DNA of 64,000 nt from Nostoc paludosum FACHB-159 (GTDB taxonomy: Bacteria > Cyanobacteriota > Cyanobacteriia > Cyanobacteriales > Nostocaceae). Below are positions 23,062 to 32,501 of this stretch, in pieces. A program made the translations under genes and the position numbers. The stretch covers positions 1-64,000 of the forward strand of contig NZ_JACJTU010000013.1 in assembly GCF_014698835.1 (NCBI RefSeq). The letters run 5' to 3'. Every line of letters starts with the position of its first letter. Position 1 is the first letter of the stretch. Under the pieces are notes generated by a model. It made no database searches. It was not told the origin of the DNA and saw only the letters and a list, made by a program, of their open reading frames with translations.

Positions 23062-24740
23062 CCTTGTTTCGACAACAGCTTACCAATTGTGCGATTTTCC
23101 GGCGTAAACGTTGCCTTCGCCACCCGCTGGATATCGCCAGGAGTTACCGCCGCAATTTCATCTAACTCCTTAAACAAATTCCGCCAAGAACCAGTTTTCA
23201 CCTCATATTCCAACAATTGCTGAGCCATTCCGCTATTAGAAGTCAAACTACGCAATAAATCCCCCCGTGCTTGGGTTTTTACTCGCTCTAGCTCAACCGC
23301 AGATACAGGCTCAGTTTTTAATTTCTCAATTTCCTGGCGTAAAGCGATCGCCAATTCATCAACAGTACGTCCGGGAGCAGTTACAGCATAAAACAACATC
23401 AAATTTGCGTATTTATCCCCAGGAAAACCACTAAAACCTTGGGCATTGAGCGCCAACCGTTGCTTTTCTACTAAAGATTTATACAGCCGTGAAGTGCGCC
23501 CATCACTTAATAAACTGCCAATCATTTCGTAGACTACATTATCTGGATGAGTAATTGATGGACGGTGATAACCTTCCAAATACAACGGTTGAGCAGGTAG
23601 CTGTAAAGTAACTTCCCGTGTTTGTTTTTGTTGCGGTTCCACAGGAATTTTTGGAGTAGCTTTAGCTTTAGCTTGATAGCGTCCAAAATAAGTTTGTGCG
23701 AGTTTTTTGACTTCGGTGGGATTGACATCACCGACAATGGCGATCGCTAAATTATTTGGTACATAATAAGCGTCATAAAACTTTTGTACATCTTCTGGTG
23801 TTAAGTTACGGATATCTTTGTCATAACCAATCACTGGACGCCTGTAAGGATGAACTTTGTAGGCAGCGTCAATAAATTTCTCCAACATCGCCCCAATGGG
23901 TGAATTATCCACCCGCATCCGTCGTTCTTCTAAAATGACATCTCTCTCTTTATAAAACTCACGACGAATTACAGGATCGAGAAATCTCTCCGACTCCAGC
24001 GACATCCAAAGTTCCAATTTATTAGCAGGAAAACTATAAAAATAACGCGTCGCTTCACTTGAAGTAGTGGCATTTAAACCCACGCCTCCCGCTTGTTCCA
24101 CAATTCGTCCCAGTTCGTTTTGCTTGACTAGCTTCGCGGCTTGGGATTCCACTTGCTTAAACTCAGCTTCTAGCCGCACCACTTCATCCTTTTTGCCATT
24201 AGCTTTGGCTGCTTGAATTTGGGCATCCAACTGTTCTAGGCGTTCTAGTAATGGTTTTTCTGCCTTGTAATCTTCTGTACCGATGCGCGTCGTCCCTTTA
24301 AATGCCAAATGTTCTAGAAAGTGCGCTACACCGGTTTTACCATCCGGCTCATCCACACCACCGACATCAGCATAGGTAAGAAAAGAAACTACAGGTGCTT
24401 GATGTCGTTCCAGAACAATGAACTTCAAACCATTATCCAGGCGAAACTCTGTTAACTCCTTGATGACTCGATCGAGATAAGGTTGAATCGAACTTGCAGC
24501 TGGAATTTGAGTTTTAGCTGGAGGAGATATTGTTTGAGTTTGAGCCAGAGCAACTTCTGGGTGTAATCCCCACCAAAACGCGATCGCAGCCAACAAAGCG
24601 GCAAACACTCGGTAGGATGTGACTGATAATTGGGGATTGGTGACTGGAGACTGGGGATTAGGAACTTCTCGCCACAACCCGTTAAACCAATCCAAAATCC
24701 AAAATCTAAAATCAAAAATCAACCGACAGAGTTTGTTCAT
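23058..24740 (-). CDS. M16 (insulinase-like) zinc peptidase, catalytic subunit
   Basis: 560 aa. Catalytic motif HFLEH in TGVAHFLEHLAFKG (residues about 128-141) supplies the two zinc His and the catalytic Glu; the distal Glu lies about 75 residues on, near LELWMSLESERFLD. A signal peptide follows an unusual N-terminal extension (VFAALLAAIAFWWGLHPEVALA), placing the enzyme in the periplasm or membrane. Residues about 9-43 are encoded by two dispersed repeats (CAAAATCC-type and CCCCAGT-type), so the true start may lie later. First gene of a two-gene operon; the tetR gene is divergent, 151 bases away. Confidence 0.93.
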   Translation of the reverse strand: MNKLCRLIFDFRFWILDWFNGLWREVPNPQSPVTNPQLSVTSYRVFAALLAAIAFWWGLHPEVALAQTQTISPPAKTQIPAASSIQPYLDRVIKELTEFRLDNGLKFIVLERHQAPVVSFLTYADVGGVDEPDGKTGVAHFLEHLAFKGTTRIGTEDYKAEKPLLERLEQLDAQIQAAKANGKKDEVVRLEAEFKQVESQAAKLVKQNELGRIVEQAGGVGLNATTSSEATRYFYSFPANKLELWMSLESERFLDPVIRREFYKERDVILEERRMRVDNSPIGAMLEKFIDAAYKVHPYRRPVIGYDKDIRNLTPEDVQKFYDAYYVPNNLAIAIVGDVNPTEVKKLAQTYFGRYQAKAKATPKIPVEPQQKQTREVTLQLPAQPLYLEGYHRPSITHPDNVVYEMIGSLLSDGRTSRLYKSLVEKQRLALNAQGFSGFPGDKYANLMLFYAVTAPGRTVDELAIALRQEIEKLKTEPVSAVELERVKTQARGDLLRSLTSNSGMAQQLLEYEVKTGSWRNLFKELDEIAAVTPGDIQRVAKATFTPENRTIGKLLSKQG

Positions 24741-24891
24741 AAGCCAAAATTAAGATAAAGTTACACTACCGAAGAAATACGCTACTTAGCAAATAGAGCG
24801 TTAATGTTGTATTAAGCTTTTTCGGCTTTTTGTACTTGACGTTAGACAATAATGCTACAAGTCCGGCATCGGATATTTCACCATAACAATT

Positions 24892-25506
24892 ATGCGAGTT
24901 TTTAATTCTACCCCGCCCTCAGAGGCTCAGACGCGCACCCGCATTTTACAGGCAGCACAACGTTTGTTTGCCTCTCAGGGATTTGATGGCACTACCACCC
25001 GTGATTTAGCACAGGCAGCAGGTGTAGCTGAAGGCACTCTATTTCGCCATTTTGCCAATAAAAAGGCAATTTTGGTAGAAGTAGCTACAAGTGGATGGGT
25101 GGAGATTCTCACGGATCTGCTCACAGAATTAAGTGAAATGGGTAGCTATAAAGCAGTAGCTCAAGTGATGCGCCGTCGGATGTGGAATTTCCAAAAAAAT
25201 GCCGATTTGATGCGCGTTTGTTTCATGGAAGTGCAATTTCATCCAGACTTGCGCGATCGCATTCAATTAGAAGTCATTACTAAAATGACCGATGTTGCCG
25301 AAGCCTTCTTTCAAACAGCAATGGATAAAGGCATCTATCGCCAAATGGACGCCAACCTAGTCGCCAAAGTTTTCTTAGGAATGTTTGCGATCGCTGGTTT
25401 TTCCAACAACACCCTCATGGAACCAGACGCCTCCCCCCAACAAATGCAACAAATGGCAGAAGGCCTCGCTGACATCTTCCTCAATGGCGTGTTGGCAAAG
25501 GATTAG
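24892..25506 (+). CDS. TetR/AcrR-family transcriptional regulator
   Basis: 204 aa. The N-terminal TetR DNA-binding domain is typical: RTRILQAAQRLFASQGFDGT, then TTRDLAQAAGVAEGTLFRHF and ANKKAILVEV. The C-terminal ligand domain has no feature that predicts an inducer. It is divergent from the M16 peptidase operon, with a 151-base shared upstream region, so control of that operon, itself, or both is plausible. I did not find a clear palindromic operator. Confidence 0.93.
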   Translation: MRVFNSTPPSEAQTRTRILQAAQRLFASQGFDGTTTRDLAQAAGVAEGTLFRHFANKKAILVEVATSGWVEILTDLLTELSEMGSYKAVAQVMRRRMWNFQKNADLMRVCFMEVQFHPDLRDRIQLEVITKMTDVAEAFFQTAMDKGIYRQMDANLVAKVFLGMFAIAGFSNNTLMEPDASPQQMQQMAEGLADIFLNGVLAKD

Positions 25507-25530
25507 TGACTGGGGACTGGGGATTGGGCA

Positions 25531-26001
25531 TTAGTTATTCTTCCCCTGCCCCTCTGCCCCCATGCTCCCCACCATTCTCGCTTCCTGACTCCACCTTTCT
25601 ACTAACTCAATCGCTGGACACAAATCTCGTCGCTGCATTGTTGCCACTTGCAAGCGCAAAATCTGTTTGTGTAATCTTTGAGTAGGAGTTTGAGCTAACT
25701 GGGCTACAGAACCAATACCCGCATGGAGTAATAAACCGCAGTATTGGGTTCCAACGCTGGGAATGCGTGCTAAGTCAGCCAAAGCCATCCATTTATTCAC
25801 ATACTGAATATGAATTTGAAGTTTATTAGCTAACGCCAGCTTTGCCTGTGGAGTTTTTCCTTGCTTGATTAGCGCTTGTGTAGTACTTATTCCACAATTT
25901 CGCAGTTGCGATTGTTCTTCTTGGGTGAGTCCAGGCAATTGCTCAATTGGCCAGTCACCAGATGTGAAAGGACTTCGATGATTTTTCTGTTTAGCGGACA
26001 T
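25531..26001 (-). CDS. DUF4332-family protein (helix-hairpin-helix-like)
   Basis: 156 aa. The sequence shows two helix-hairpin-helix-like units: LPGLTQEEQSQLRNCGISTT and LADLARIPSVGTQYCGLLLH followed by AGIGSVAQLAQ, the DUF4332 pattern. Such domains usually bind DNA or proteins non-specifically; the function of this family is unknown. The extreme C-terminus (GSMGAEGQGKNN) is encoded by a cytosine-rich STRR, so the tail has probably been replaced by repeat sequence. It converges with tetR, ending 24 bases away. Confidence 0.8.
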   Translation of the reverse strand: MSAKQKNHRSPFTSGDWPIEQLPGLTQEEQSQLRNCGISTTQALIKQGKTPQAKLALANKLQIHIQYVNKWMALADLARIPSVGTQYCGLLLHAGIGSVAQLAQTPTQRLHKQILRLQVATMQRRDLCPAIELVERWSQEARMVGSMGAEGQGKNN

Positions 26002-26281
26002 TTGTAAAATTAAAACATAGGCTAATTTACATATTGTGACAGCCAGTTTTGATATTTTGTATTGGCGTGCAATCTTAAGACAACCCGTCGCATTGTTAAT
26101 GCATCGCCTTGTCTAGCGTTTGCTTCTTCCCTTACCGCTAACATAGGGTAAAGTATCTTAAATTGAGCTTGTCTACCACGAATTAAAGGAACTTCATGAC
26201 CGAAAAGGATACAAGCCCCTAAATTTATTTATGGGATCAAAAATTATTGAATTTTGAATTTTGAATTCGGAGCTAAGCGAC

Positions 26282-26746
26282 GTGACCCCAATTCCCAAAA
26301 CCGCAGCCCAGTTGTATGAAACAGATTTTGTAGCCTGGACAAAACACACTGTGCAACTGATTCGCGATCGCCAATTTGACCAGATAGACTGGGATGCTGT
26401 GATTGAGGAGATTGAAAGCTTGGGACGCTCAGAACGGCGGGAGTTGAAAAGCCGCTTGGAGGTACTATTACAACATTTACTTAAATGGCAATACCAATCT
26501 AATTTGCAAAGTGGTTCCTGGCAAAATACGATTGACGAACAACGCAACCGAATTATAGATTTGCTGCAAGAGAGTCCCAGTCTCAAGTCATATCCAGAAG
26601 AAGTTTTAGCCCAGTGCTACCACCGGGGATTAAAAGCTGCTAGTAATGAAACGAAATTAGCAATAGATACGTTTCCAACGGAATGTCCTTATTCTATTGC
26701 CCAAATTCTTGATGCCGAGTTTTTGCCCAATGCGATTAATTTTTAG
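26282..26746 (+). CDS. DUF29-family protein
   Basis: About 154 aa from GTG 26282, chosen because GGAG lies nine bases upstream; a TTG at 26261 is in frame but weaker. It contains the DUF29 signature LYETDFVAWTKHTVQLIRDR, DWDAVIEEIESLGRSERREL, LLQHLLKWQYQ, then RNRIIDLLQESPSLKSY. DUF29 proteins are small helical proteins multiplied in cyanobacteria, with no established function. Convergent with the phzF-like gene (six bases between stops). Confidence 0.85.
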   Translation: MTPIPKTAAQLYETDFVAWTKHTVQLIRDRQFDQIDWDAVIEEIESLGRSERRELKSRLEVLLQHLLKWQYQSNLQSGSWQNTIDEQRNRIIDLLQESPSLKSYPEEVLAQCYHRGLKAASNETKLAIDTFPTECPYSIAQILDAEFLPNAINF

Positions 26747-26752
26747 CTCAAT

Positions 26753-27553
26753 TTAAGCAGTAATTAATTCGCCTCGCAAAACAGTTACCGCCTGTCCCGC
26801 AAGCAAAACGCGATCGCCCCCATCATAATAAACTTTCACCACGCCACCGCGACTCGAAGCCTGATAAGCTAAAAACCGATCTTTGTGCAAGCGATCGCGC
26901 CAAAATGCAGCAAGGCAACAATGAGCCGCCCCTGTTACTGGGTCTTCATTAATACCTAATCCTGGTGCAAAGAAGCGCGAAACGAAATCATATTGGGAAT
27001 CAGGCTCAGCAATACTGGTAACAATAACATCAGAAATAGACAATGTTTTTAGTAGCTGGAAATTGGGTTGTATTTGCCGCACCAATTCTTCAGATTCTAA
27101 TTCTACTAAATAACCTAGTGAATTTTGCAATACAGATTTATATGGTACGCCCAAAGCTTGACTAAGTTCTGGAGGGGCGATGGTTGGTTTTGAATGATTC
27201 ACCGGAAAATCTAACTCAATCCATTCACCTTGTAACTTAGCAAGGAGTACTCCACTTTTGGTATAAAAACGTGCAACTTTATCAGATAGTAAATGTCCTT
27301 CTGACCAAAGTATATGGGCACTAGCTAAAGTTGCGTGACCACAAAGCGGTACTTCCACCGTTGGCGTAAACCAACGCAAATTAAAACCATCATCTTGTTT
27401 AATAAGAAAAGCCGTCTCAGATAAATTCATTTCCTGCGCCACGTTTTGGAGCCAAATATCATCTTTAGGAGTAGCCAAAACACAGACAGCAGCAGGGTTT
27501 CCCCCAAATGGTGTATTCGTGAAAGCATCAACTTGAGTAATGATTTGTCCCAT
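26753..27553 (-). CDS. PhzF-family isomerase/epimerase-like protein
   Basis: 266 aa. PhzF fold signatures: QVDAFTNTPFGGNPAAV at the N-terminus, NLSETAFL with the Glu that acts as acid/base in PhzF, PTVEVPLCGHATLASAH, and the second-half repeat EDPVTGAAHCCLAAFW. Family members catalyse proton-shift isomerisations in phenazine synthesis or unknown small-molecule steps. No phenazine genes are nearby, so the substrate is unknown. Complete length for the family. Confidence 0.93.
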   Translation of the reverse strand: MGQIITQVDAFTNTPFGGNPAAVCVLATPKDDIWLQNVAQEMNLSETAFLIKQDDGFNLRWFTPTVEVPLCGHATLASAHILWSEGHLLSDKVARFYTKSGVLLAKLQGEWIELDFPVNHSKPTIAPPELSQALGVPYKSVLQNSLGYLVELESEELVRQIQPNFQLLKTLSISDVIVTSIAEPDSQYDFVSRFFAPGLGINEDPVTGAAHCCLAAFWRDRLHKDRFLAYQASSRGGVVKVYYDGGDRVLLAGQAVTVLRGELITA

Positions 27554-27911
27554 AAAATTACTTCCAAGGTAATAAACTAAAAATCAAAAGCCAAAACAGA
27601 TAATATTCTTTTAATAAAGAATTTAACTTAGTGAATTGTGCTTTCTTAAATGTGAAAACTTGATTTATAAAATCGCAGATAACTAAGATAGCAAAAGATA
27701 AATTTTAGATGAATTTTACTAATGTATTAATTTACCTATGTTTAGACAAATATAAAATGTAGCGTATTAAATTGTACATGAAACTAGGTTGTATAAACTA
27801 ATAGCCATTTATTTTGCTGAAATAATTTGCTGTTAGTAATAGGCTCCAGCCTTGTTTTTATGCAACTTAGCTCATTAGTTGATTGCAAAACAAAAACAGG
27901 AATCAACAATA
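27554..27911. other. AT-rich promoter region between divergent genes
   Basis: A stretch of 358 bases between the phzF-like gene and the FG-GAP/RTX gene. It is strongly AT-rich, has no recognisable repeat or hairpin, and shows no small gene. Both divergent promoters must lie here. Confidence 0.5.
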
Positions 27912-29699
27912 ATGGCACCTAATCCAGCAGTTTTTAACTTGTCTGACTTGAACGGGAGTAATGGGTTTGCGATCCGTAGTTCTTACTTGGGCAGATCTGT
28001 TAGCAGTGCAGGAGACATCAACGGCGACGGCTTCGACGACCTGATTATCGGCACACGCTATGGCGATAACAATGGCAATACCAAGAGCTACATTGTATTT
28101 GGCAAAAGCAGTGGTTTTGCAGCTAGCCTCAACCTCTCCTCCGTAGATGGCAACAACGGTTTTGTGATTAACAACTCAGGCAGCGTCGTCACCAGTGCCG
28201 GAGACATCAACGATGACGGTATCGCCGACCTGATTATCGGGGCAAGTGGGGCCGACCCCAATGGCAAGTCAGCTGCTGGGCAGACCTATGTGATTTTTGG
28301 CAGCACCAGTGGTTTTGGAGCAAGTTTTGATTTATCGTCCCTCAACGGCAGTAACGGCTTTGCGATCGAGGGCATTAATCCAGGTGACAGATCGGGCAAC
28401 TCAGTCAGCAGTGCTGGAGACATCAATAGCGACGGCTTCGACGACCTGATTATTGGTGCAACTGACAAGAGCTATGTGCTGTTTGGCAAGAGCAGTGGCT
28501 TCACAGCCAGCTTTAACCTCTCGTCCCTCAACGGCAGCAACGGCTTTGTAATCAACGGCATCGCTTCAGATAACAGCTCAGGCGTTTCCGTCAGCAGTGC
28601 TGGAGACTTCAACGGCGACGGCGCTGCTGACCTGATTATCGGGGCGAGCAATGCCACTGTCAATGGTCAAATATTTGTTGGCGAGAGTTATGTGGTCTTT
28701 GGCTTTGGAACTGCAACCACCCAGGAAGATACTGCACTTAACATCCTTGCCAGCACCATCTTGAGTAGATACACAGATGTAGAGGGTGATATCTTAAGCA
28801 TTAGTGACTTCACTAACCCTGCCAATGGCACACTCACACTCAACAACAACGGCACTGTTGGCAACGCCAGCGATGACTACTTCATCTACACCCCCAATGC
28901 CAACTATAACGGTGCTGATAGCTTTACCTACACTGTCAGTGATGGCAATGGTGGCACAATTACTAGTACTTTTAAGTTGAACGTCAAGCCAGTCAATGAT
29001 GCGCCAGTTGCAGTTCATGATACTGTTACTGCTGCCAAATATACTAATGTGCGTATCCAAGCAAATACTTTGCTGGCTAACGATACAGATGTTGATAGCA
29101 GCAACCTCAGCATTACTGGTGTCAGTGGTGCGACTAATGGTACTGCGGTGCTGAAAAATAACGGCACTCCGAATAACACAGCAGATGATTTCATCTTGTT
29201 TACCCCAACTAGCGGGTTTAGTGGTGCGGCTAGCTTCAACTACACTATTAGCGATGGTCAACTTACCAGTACTGCTAAGGTAACTGTGCAAGTGGGCGAT
29301 CGCCTTTTTGGTGGCAACGGCAACGACCACCTCAAGGGTACTCCTGGCAATGACTATCTCAAGGGCGGCAATGGCAAAGATTCCCTCAATGGTGGCAATG
29401 GTAATGATACCCTTCTTGGTGGCAACGGTAACGACCTATTGTCCGGTGGTTTTGGTAACGATACCCTCACAGGTGGCAACGGCAAAGATAAATTTGTCTT
29501 GGCTGCCACACAAGGTACTGATACTATTACTGATTTCTGCAAAGGCAGTGACTCCATCGCACTTTCTGGTGGCCTGACCTTCAATCAACTTAGTTTCTCT
29601 GGCCACAAAATTATCGTCACTGCTACTGACGAAATTTTGGCAACCCTGACTGGAATTAACACCACGACCTTGACTGCCGCTAATTTCACTATTGTCTAA
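27912..29699 (+). CDS. FG-GAP / cadherin-like / RTX calcium-binding surface protein
   Basis: About 595 aa from ATG 27912 (AGGA ten bases upstream; TTG 27879 is an alternative). Four FG-GAP repeats with Ca-binding D-x-N-x-D-G loops (SSAGDINGDGFDDLIIG and relatives) form a partial integrin-like propeller over residues 1-260. Two VCBS/cadherin-like modules follow (NYNGADSFTYTVSDGNGGT; GFSGAASFNYTISDGQ), then seven or so RTX nonapeptides (GGNGNDTLLGGNGNDLLSGG) and a typical RTX C-terminal cap. There is no signal peptide, so type I secretion via the C-terminus is expected; the exporter is not adjacent. Probably an adhesin or matrix protein. Confidence 0.9.
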   Translation: MAPNPAVFNLSDLNGSNGFAIRSSYLGRSVSSAGDINGDGFDDLIIGTRYGDNNGNTKSYIVFGKSSGFAASLNLSSVDGNNGFVINNSGSVVTSAGDINDDGIADLIIGASGADPNGKSAAGQTYVIFGSTSGFGASFDLSSLNGSNGFAIEGINPGDRSGNSVSSAGDINSDGFDDLIIGATDKSYVLFGKSSGFTASFNLSSLNGSNGFVINGIASDNSSGVSVSSAGDFNGDGAADLIIGASNATVNGQIFVGESYVVFGFGTATTQEDTALNILASTILSRYTDVEGDILSISDFTNPANGTLTLNNNGTVGNASDDYFIYTPNANYNGADSFTYTVSDGNGGTITSTFKLNVKPVNDAPVAVHDTVTAAKYTNVRIQANTLLANDTDVDSSNLSITGVSGATNGTAVLKNNGTPNNTADDFILFTPTSGFSGAASFNYTISDGQLTSTAKVTVQVGDRLFGGNGNDHLKGTPGNDYLKGGNGKDSLNGGNGNDTLLGGNGNDLLSGGFGNDTLTGGNGKDKFVLAATQGTDTITDFCKGSDSIALSGGLTFNQLSFSGHKIIVTATDEILATLTGINTTTLTAANFTIV

Positions 29700-29868
29700 A
29701 CGTAACCTCGTGCAACTTTGATGCATCAAAGTTGCACAAATTCTCCTTAACTTTAGGAATTACTTATGATTAGCTGTTCGGGGAAAAAAATGCGATTGTT
29801 TACGTCATAATACACTTTCACCTCTCCATCCCGAATTAGTAGCAGGATTATCTGCAAAGGATGTATTT

Positions 29869-30123
29869 ATGAAAGCATCAAACGGAAACATCAGGCTAAA
29901 AATATTCAGGGGCATTTTTGCTACCGTGACCTTAGTATTAATTTGTGGAGGATTAGTTAGCTGTATTGCTCAAGCACCACAGCCTCTGGGTCCAACTGAG
30001 CAACAAAAACCAGTTGTGCAACCCGATAGACCAAACTCAAATGACAAGTCTGACGACAATAAACTTGATGATGGCAACGATGATGGAGACGAAGATCGTA
30101 AAAACAATGATGATAAAGACTAA
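29869..30123 (+). CDS. Small lipoprotein with acidic tail
   Basis: 84 aa. Basic N-terminus, hydrophobic segment (IFATVTLVLICGGLVSC) and a good lipobox LVSC with Cys at residue 32, so it should be lipid-anchored. The mature part has a Gln/Pro-rich linker followed by an Asp/Asn/Lys-rich tail (DDGNDDGDEDRKNNDDKD). No domain is recognised. It lies 33 bases before the aminopeptidase gene on the same strand; co-transcription is possible. Confidence 0.75.
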   Translation: MKASNGNIRLKIFRGIFATVTLVLICGGLVSCIAQAPQPLGPTEQQKPVVQPDRPNSNDKSDDNKLDDGNDDGDEDRKNNDDKD

Positions 30124-30156
30124 ATAACCTTTATCTTTTTTTTTGAGTTTTTATTT

Positions 30157-31539
30157 ATGCTTATTCAACAAACTTCTAGTTCCCTCGTGGAAACTCTACG
30201 CCAGCGAAGGCAAAAACTAGCCAACCTGATTGATTTTCCCGCAATTCTCTGGTCAGGTAGCAACAGTCCGCGCAACTTTCCCGCAAATTCTTTTCCTTTT
30301 CGCGCTAGCAGTCATTTCCTTTATTTTGCGGGGCTGCCGTTATCAAATGCGGTAATTCGCCTAGAAGGGGGCAAACTAGAATTATTCATGGAAGATCCCT
30401 CGCCCAGCAGCGCCCTTTGGCACGGAGAAATGCCAACACGGGAGGAAATCGCCGAGAAGATTGGGGCAGATGTGGCTAGACCTTTAACAGAATTAGAGTC
30501 GTGGTTAGAAAATGCTGCAACCATCGCTCTACAAGATGCTGCTACTTGGACACAGCAATCTCAGCTGTTGAATAGATGGATTTTACCTCAAAGTCCTCCC
30601 CAAGGAATTGACTTGGAGTTAGCTAAGGCGATGGTTTTTCTACGTCTCACCCACGATGAAGCTGCATTAGTCGAGTTACGAAAAGCTGCGGCTGTCACAG
30701 TGAAGGCACACAAAGCTGGTATGGCTGCAACACCCCAAGCCAAACTCGAAGCAGAAGTTCGCGCCGCGATGGAAGGTGTAATCATTGCCAACAACATGAC
30801 CACCTCTTACAACAGCATCGTCACCGTTCACGGTGAAGTTTTGCACAACGAACAGTATCACCATAATGTGCAACCAGGTGACTTACTCCTTGCTGATGTC
30901 GGTGCTGAAACCGAAACGGGTTGGGCTGCGGATGTTACTCGCACTTGGCCGGTTTCTGGAAAATTTTCATCCACCCAAAGAGATATTTATAATGTTGTCT
31001 TGGCAGCCCATGATGCTTGCATTGCCAAAATACATCCTGGTGTAGAATATAGCGATATTCATTTTCTAGCTGCTACGGTCATCGCTGAAGGTTTAGTGGA
31101 TTTAGGAATTCTCCAAGGAAATCCCCACGATTTAGTTGAAATGGATGCCCACGCGCTATTTTTTCCCCACGGTATTGGTCATCTATTGGGTTTAGATGTC
31201 CATGACATGGAGGATTTAGGGGATTTAGCAGGATATGAAGAAGCAAGGACAAGGAGCGATCGCTTTGGCTTGGGCTACTTGCGTTTAAATCGTCCATTAC
31301 GTCCAGGAATGCTAGTTACAATTGAACCTGGTTTTTACCAAGTCCCAGCAATTTTAAATGACGCTAACGTGCGTTCAAAATATCAAAATGTCGTCAATTG
31401 GCAGCGGTTATCAGAATTTACTGATGTCCGCGGTATCCGCATTGAAGACGATGTTTTAGTGACCACAGAAGGCAGCGAAGTTTTAACAGCTGCATTACCA
31501 AATGATGCCGATAATGTAGAAAATTTAGTTAATATCTGA
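30157..31539 (+). CDS. pepP: Xaa-Pro aminopeptidase (M24B, aminopeptidase P)
   Basis: 460 aa cytosolic metallopeptidase that removes an N-terminal residue before proline. The N-terminal creatinase-like domain includes PANSFPFRASSHFLYFAGL. The C-terminal pita-bread domain has all five metal ligands: Asp pair in LLADVGAETETGWAADVTRT, His in FFPHGIGHLLGLDVHD, Glu in IEPGFYQ and Glu in GIRIEDDVLV. Length fits the family. Possibly shares a transcript with the small lipoprotein gene upstream. Confidence 0.94.
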   Translation: MLIQQTSSSLVETLRQRRQKLANLIDFPAILWSGSNSPRNFPANSFPFRASSHFLYFAGLPLSNAVIRLEGGKLELFMEDPSPSSALWHGEMPTREEIAEKIGADVARPLTELESWLENAATIALQDAATWTQQSQLLNRWILPQSPPQGIDLELAKAMVFLRLTHDEAALVELRKAAAVTVKAHKAGMAATPQAKLEAEVRAAMEGVIIANNMTTSYNSIVTVHGEVLHNEQYHHNVQPGDLLLADVGAETETGWAADVTRTWPVSGKFSSTQRDIYNVVLAAHDACIAKIHPGVEYSDIHFLAATVIAEGLVDLGILQGNPHDLVEMDAHALFFPHGIGHLLGLDVHDMEDLGDLAGYEEARTRSDRFGLGYLRLNRPLRPGMLVTIEPGFYQVPAILNDANVRSKYQNVVNWQRLSEFTDVRGIRIEDDVLVTTEGSEVLTAALPNDADNVENLVNI

Positions 31540-31891
31540 GTCGATTATTAACTAGCGAATCCAGCAATAGTACTAACATAGAAACATCATGTTCGCGGTA
31601 AGTGTTAGAGTATTCTGCTGGATTTCGATTTACCTGTACTTGAGAAATTTTGACACCTTCTTCAACTATCTCAAAACACACTTTGAAAATGCATAAACCA
31701 GTCCAACTGCGATGCAAGTATAACCAAGGAGCCTCATAAAAAATGAACCACCTATCTTCCATTTGGTGTGGAATTAATCCGGCAGTGATTCTGTCAAATT
31801 GCTCGTGTGAGTAAACTTTTTCTACCGTTATAATTGTAAACGCAGAAGGCATAGGTTCTGTTTTCCAATCACCTCGTTTGGCTATTTGCAT
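31529..31891 (-). CDS. Conserved-looking hypothetical protein
   Basis: 120 aa, not assigned to a family. It has a compact alpha/beta look with a striking aromatic-rich centre (MEDRWFIFYEAPWLYLHRSW, then TGLCIFKV) and a Tyr/Glu-rich second half. No signal peptide or membrane segment. Its end overlaps the end of the aminopeptidase gene by 11 bases on the opposite strand. Composition and codon use look like genuine coding sequence. Confidence 0.7.
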   Translation of the reverse strand: MQIAKRGDWKTEPMPSAFTIITVEKVYSHEQFDRITAGLIPHQMEDRWFIFYEAPWLYLHRSWTGLCIFKVCFEIVEEGVKISQVQVNRNPAEYSNTYREHDVSMLVLLLDSLVNNRLRY

Positions 31892-32000
31892 AGTTAAGAA
31901 TTTCCCAAGCCAAGTATCGGCTCTGTTTTACTCCTGAATTCTGAGTGCTGAATTCTGCTGTAATATGATACCCCGTGATATCTAAAATAATTCTAAATTC

Positions 32001-32501
32001 ATGAGAAAACACCCTATACAATTACTACTGAGTGGAATTGTTGTCAGCTTTGGACTATTACCATCATTAGCTCAAGCACAGCAGCCAATTTCTGATGCCC
32101 AAGTTGCAGCGATGGTAGAGGCACTGCGACAAGCTGCACCGCAAACCAAAAATCCCAACGATGGACTTTATAGCGAATGGCAAGTCAAACCAGAAACCCT
32201 CAAAGGCTGGTCAAGAACTTGTCTCAAACGAGAATTAACAGCGACGCAATTTGAAAACAGTCCTGTGCTTGCCCGTTCGGTTGTATCCTGTATCACCCGC
32301 CGCGAGTTAACCAATCAGTTCGCCGCTACCAAGAATAATGAAATTGCATCTGTGCGTGGCGCTGCTTGTTGGTGGATGACTGGTAACTATACAGGCTGTG
32401 ACAAAGGTTTTACTGCTGACTATGTGCAAAAAGTTGTCCGGTTTTATCAACAACAGCGCTCAAAACCAGCAGCAACTCAACCATCAAAGGGCGGTTCTTA
32501 G
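32001..32501 (+). CDS. Secreted cyanobacterial protein of unknown function
   Basis: 166 aa with a clear Sec signal peptide ending ...PSLAQA-QQPIS (cleavage about residue 26). The mature protein has four Cys (SRTCLKREL, VVSCITRREL, AACWWMTGNYTGCDKGF) that could form two disulfides in the periplasm. No known domain recognised. The 3' end overlaps the end of the convergent DsbA-like gene by 18 bases. That neighbour is of a thioredoxin-fold family, but no functional link is shown. Confidence 0.78.
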   Translation: MRKHPIQLLLSGIVVSFGLLPSLAQAQQPISDAQVAAMVEALRQAAPQTKNPNDGLYSEWQVKPETLKGWSRTCLKRELTATQFENSPVLARSVVSCITRRELTNQFAATKNNEIASVRGAACWWMTGNYTGCDKGFTADYVQKVVRFYQQQRSKPAATQPSKGGS

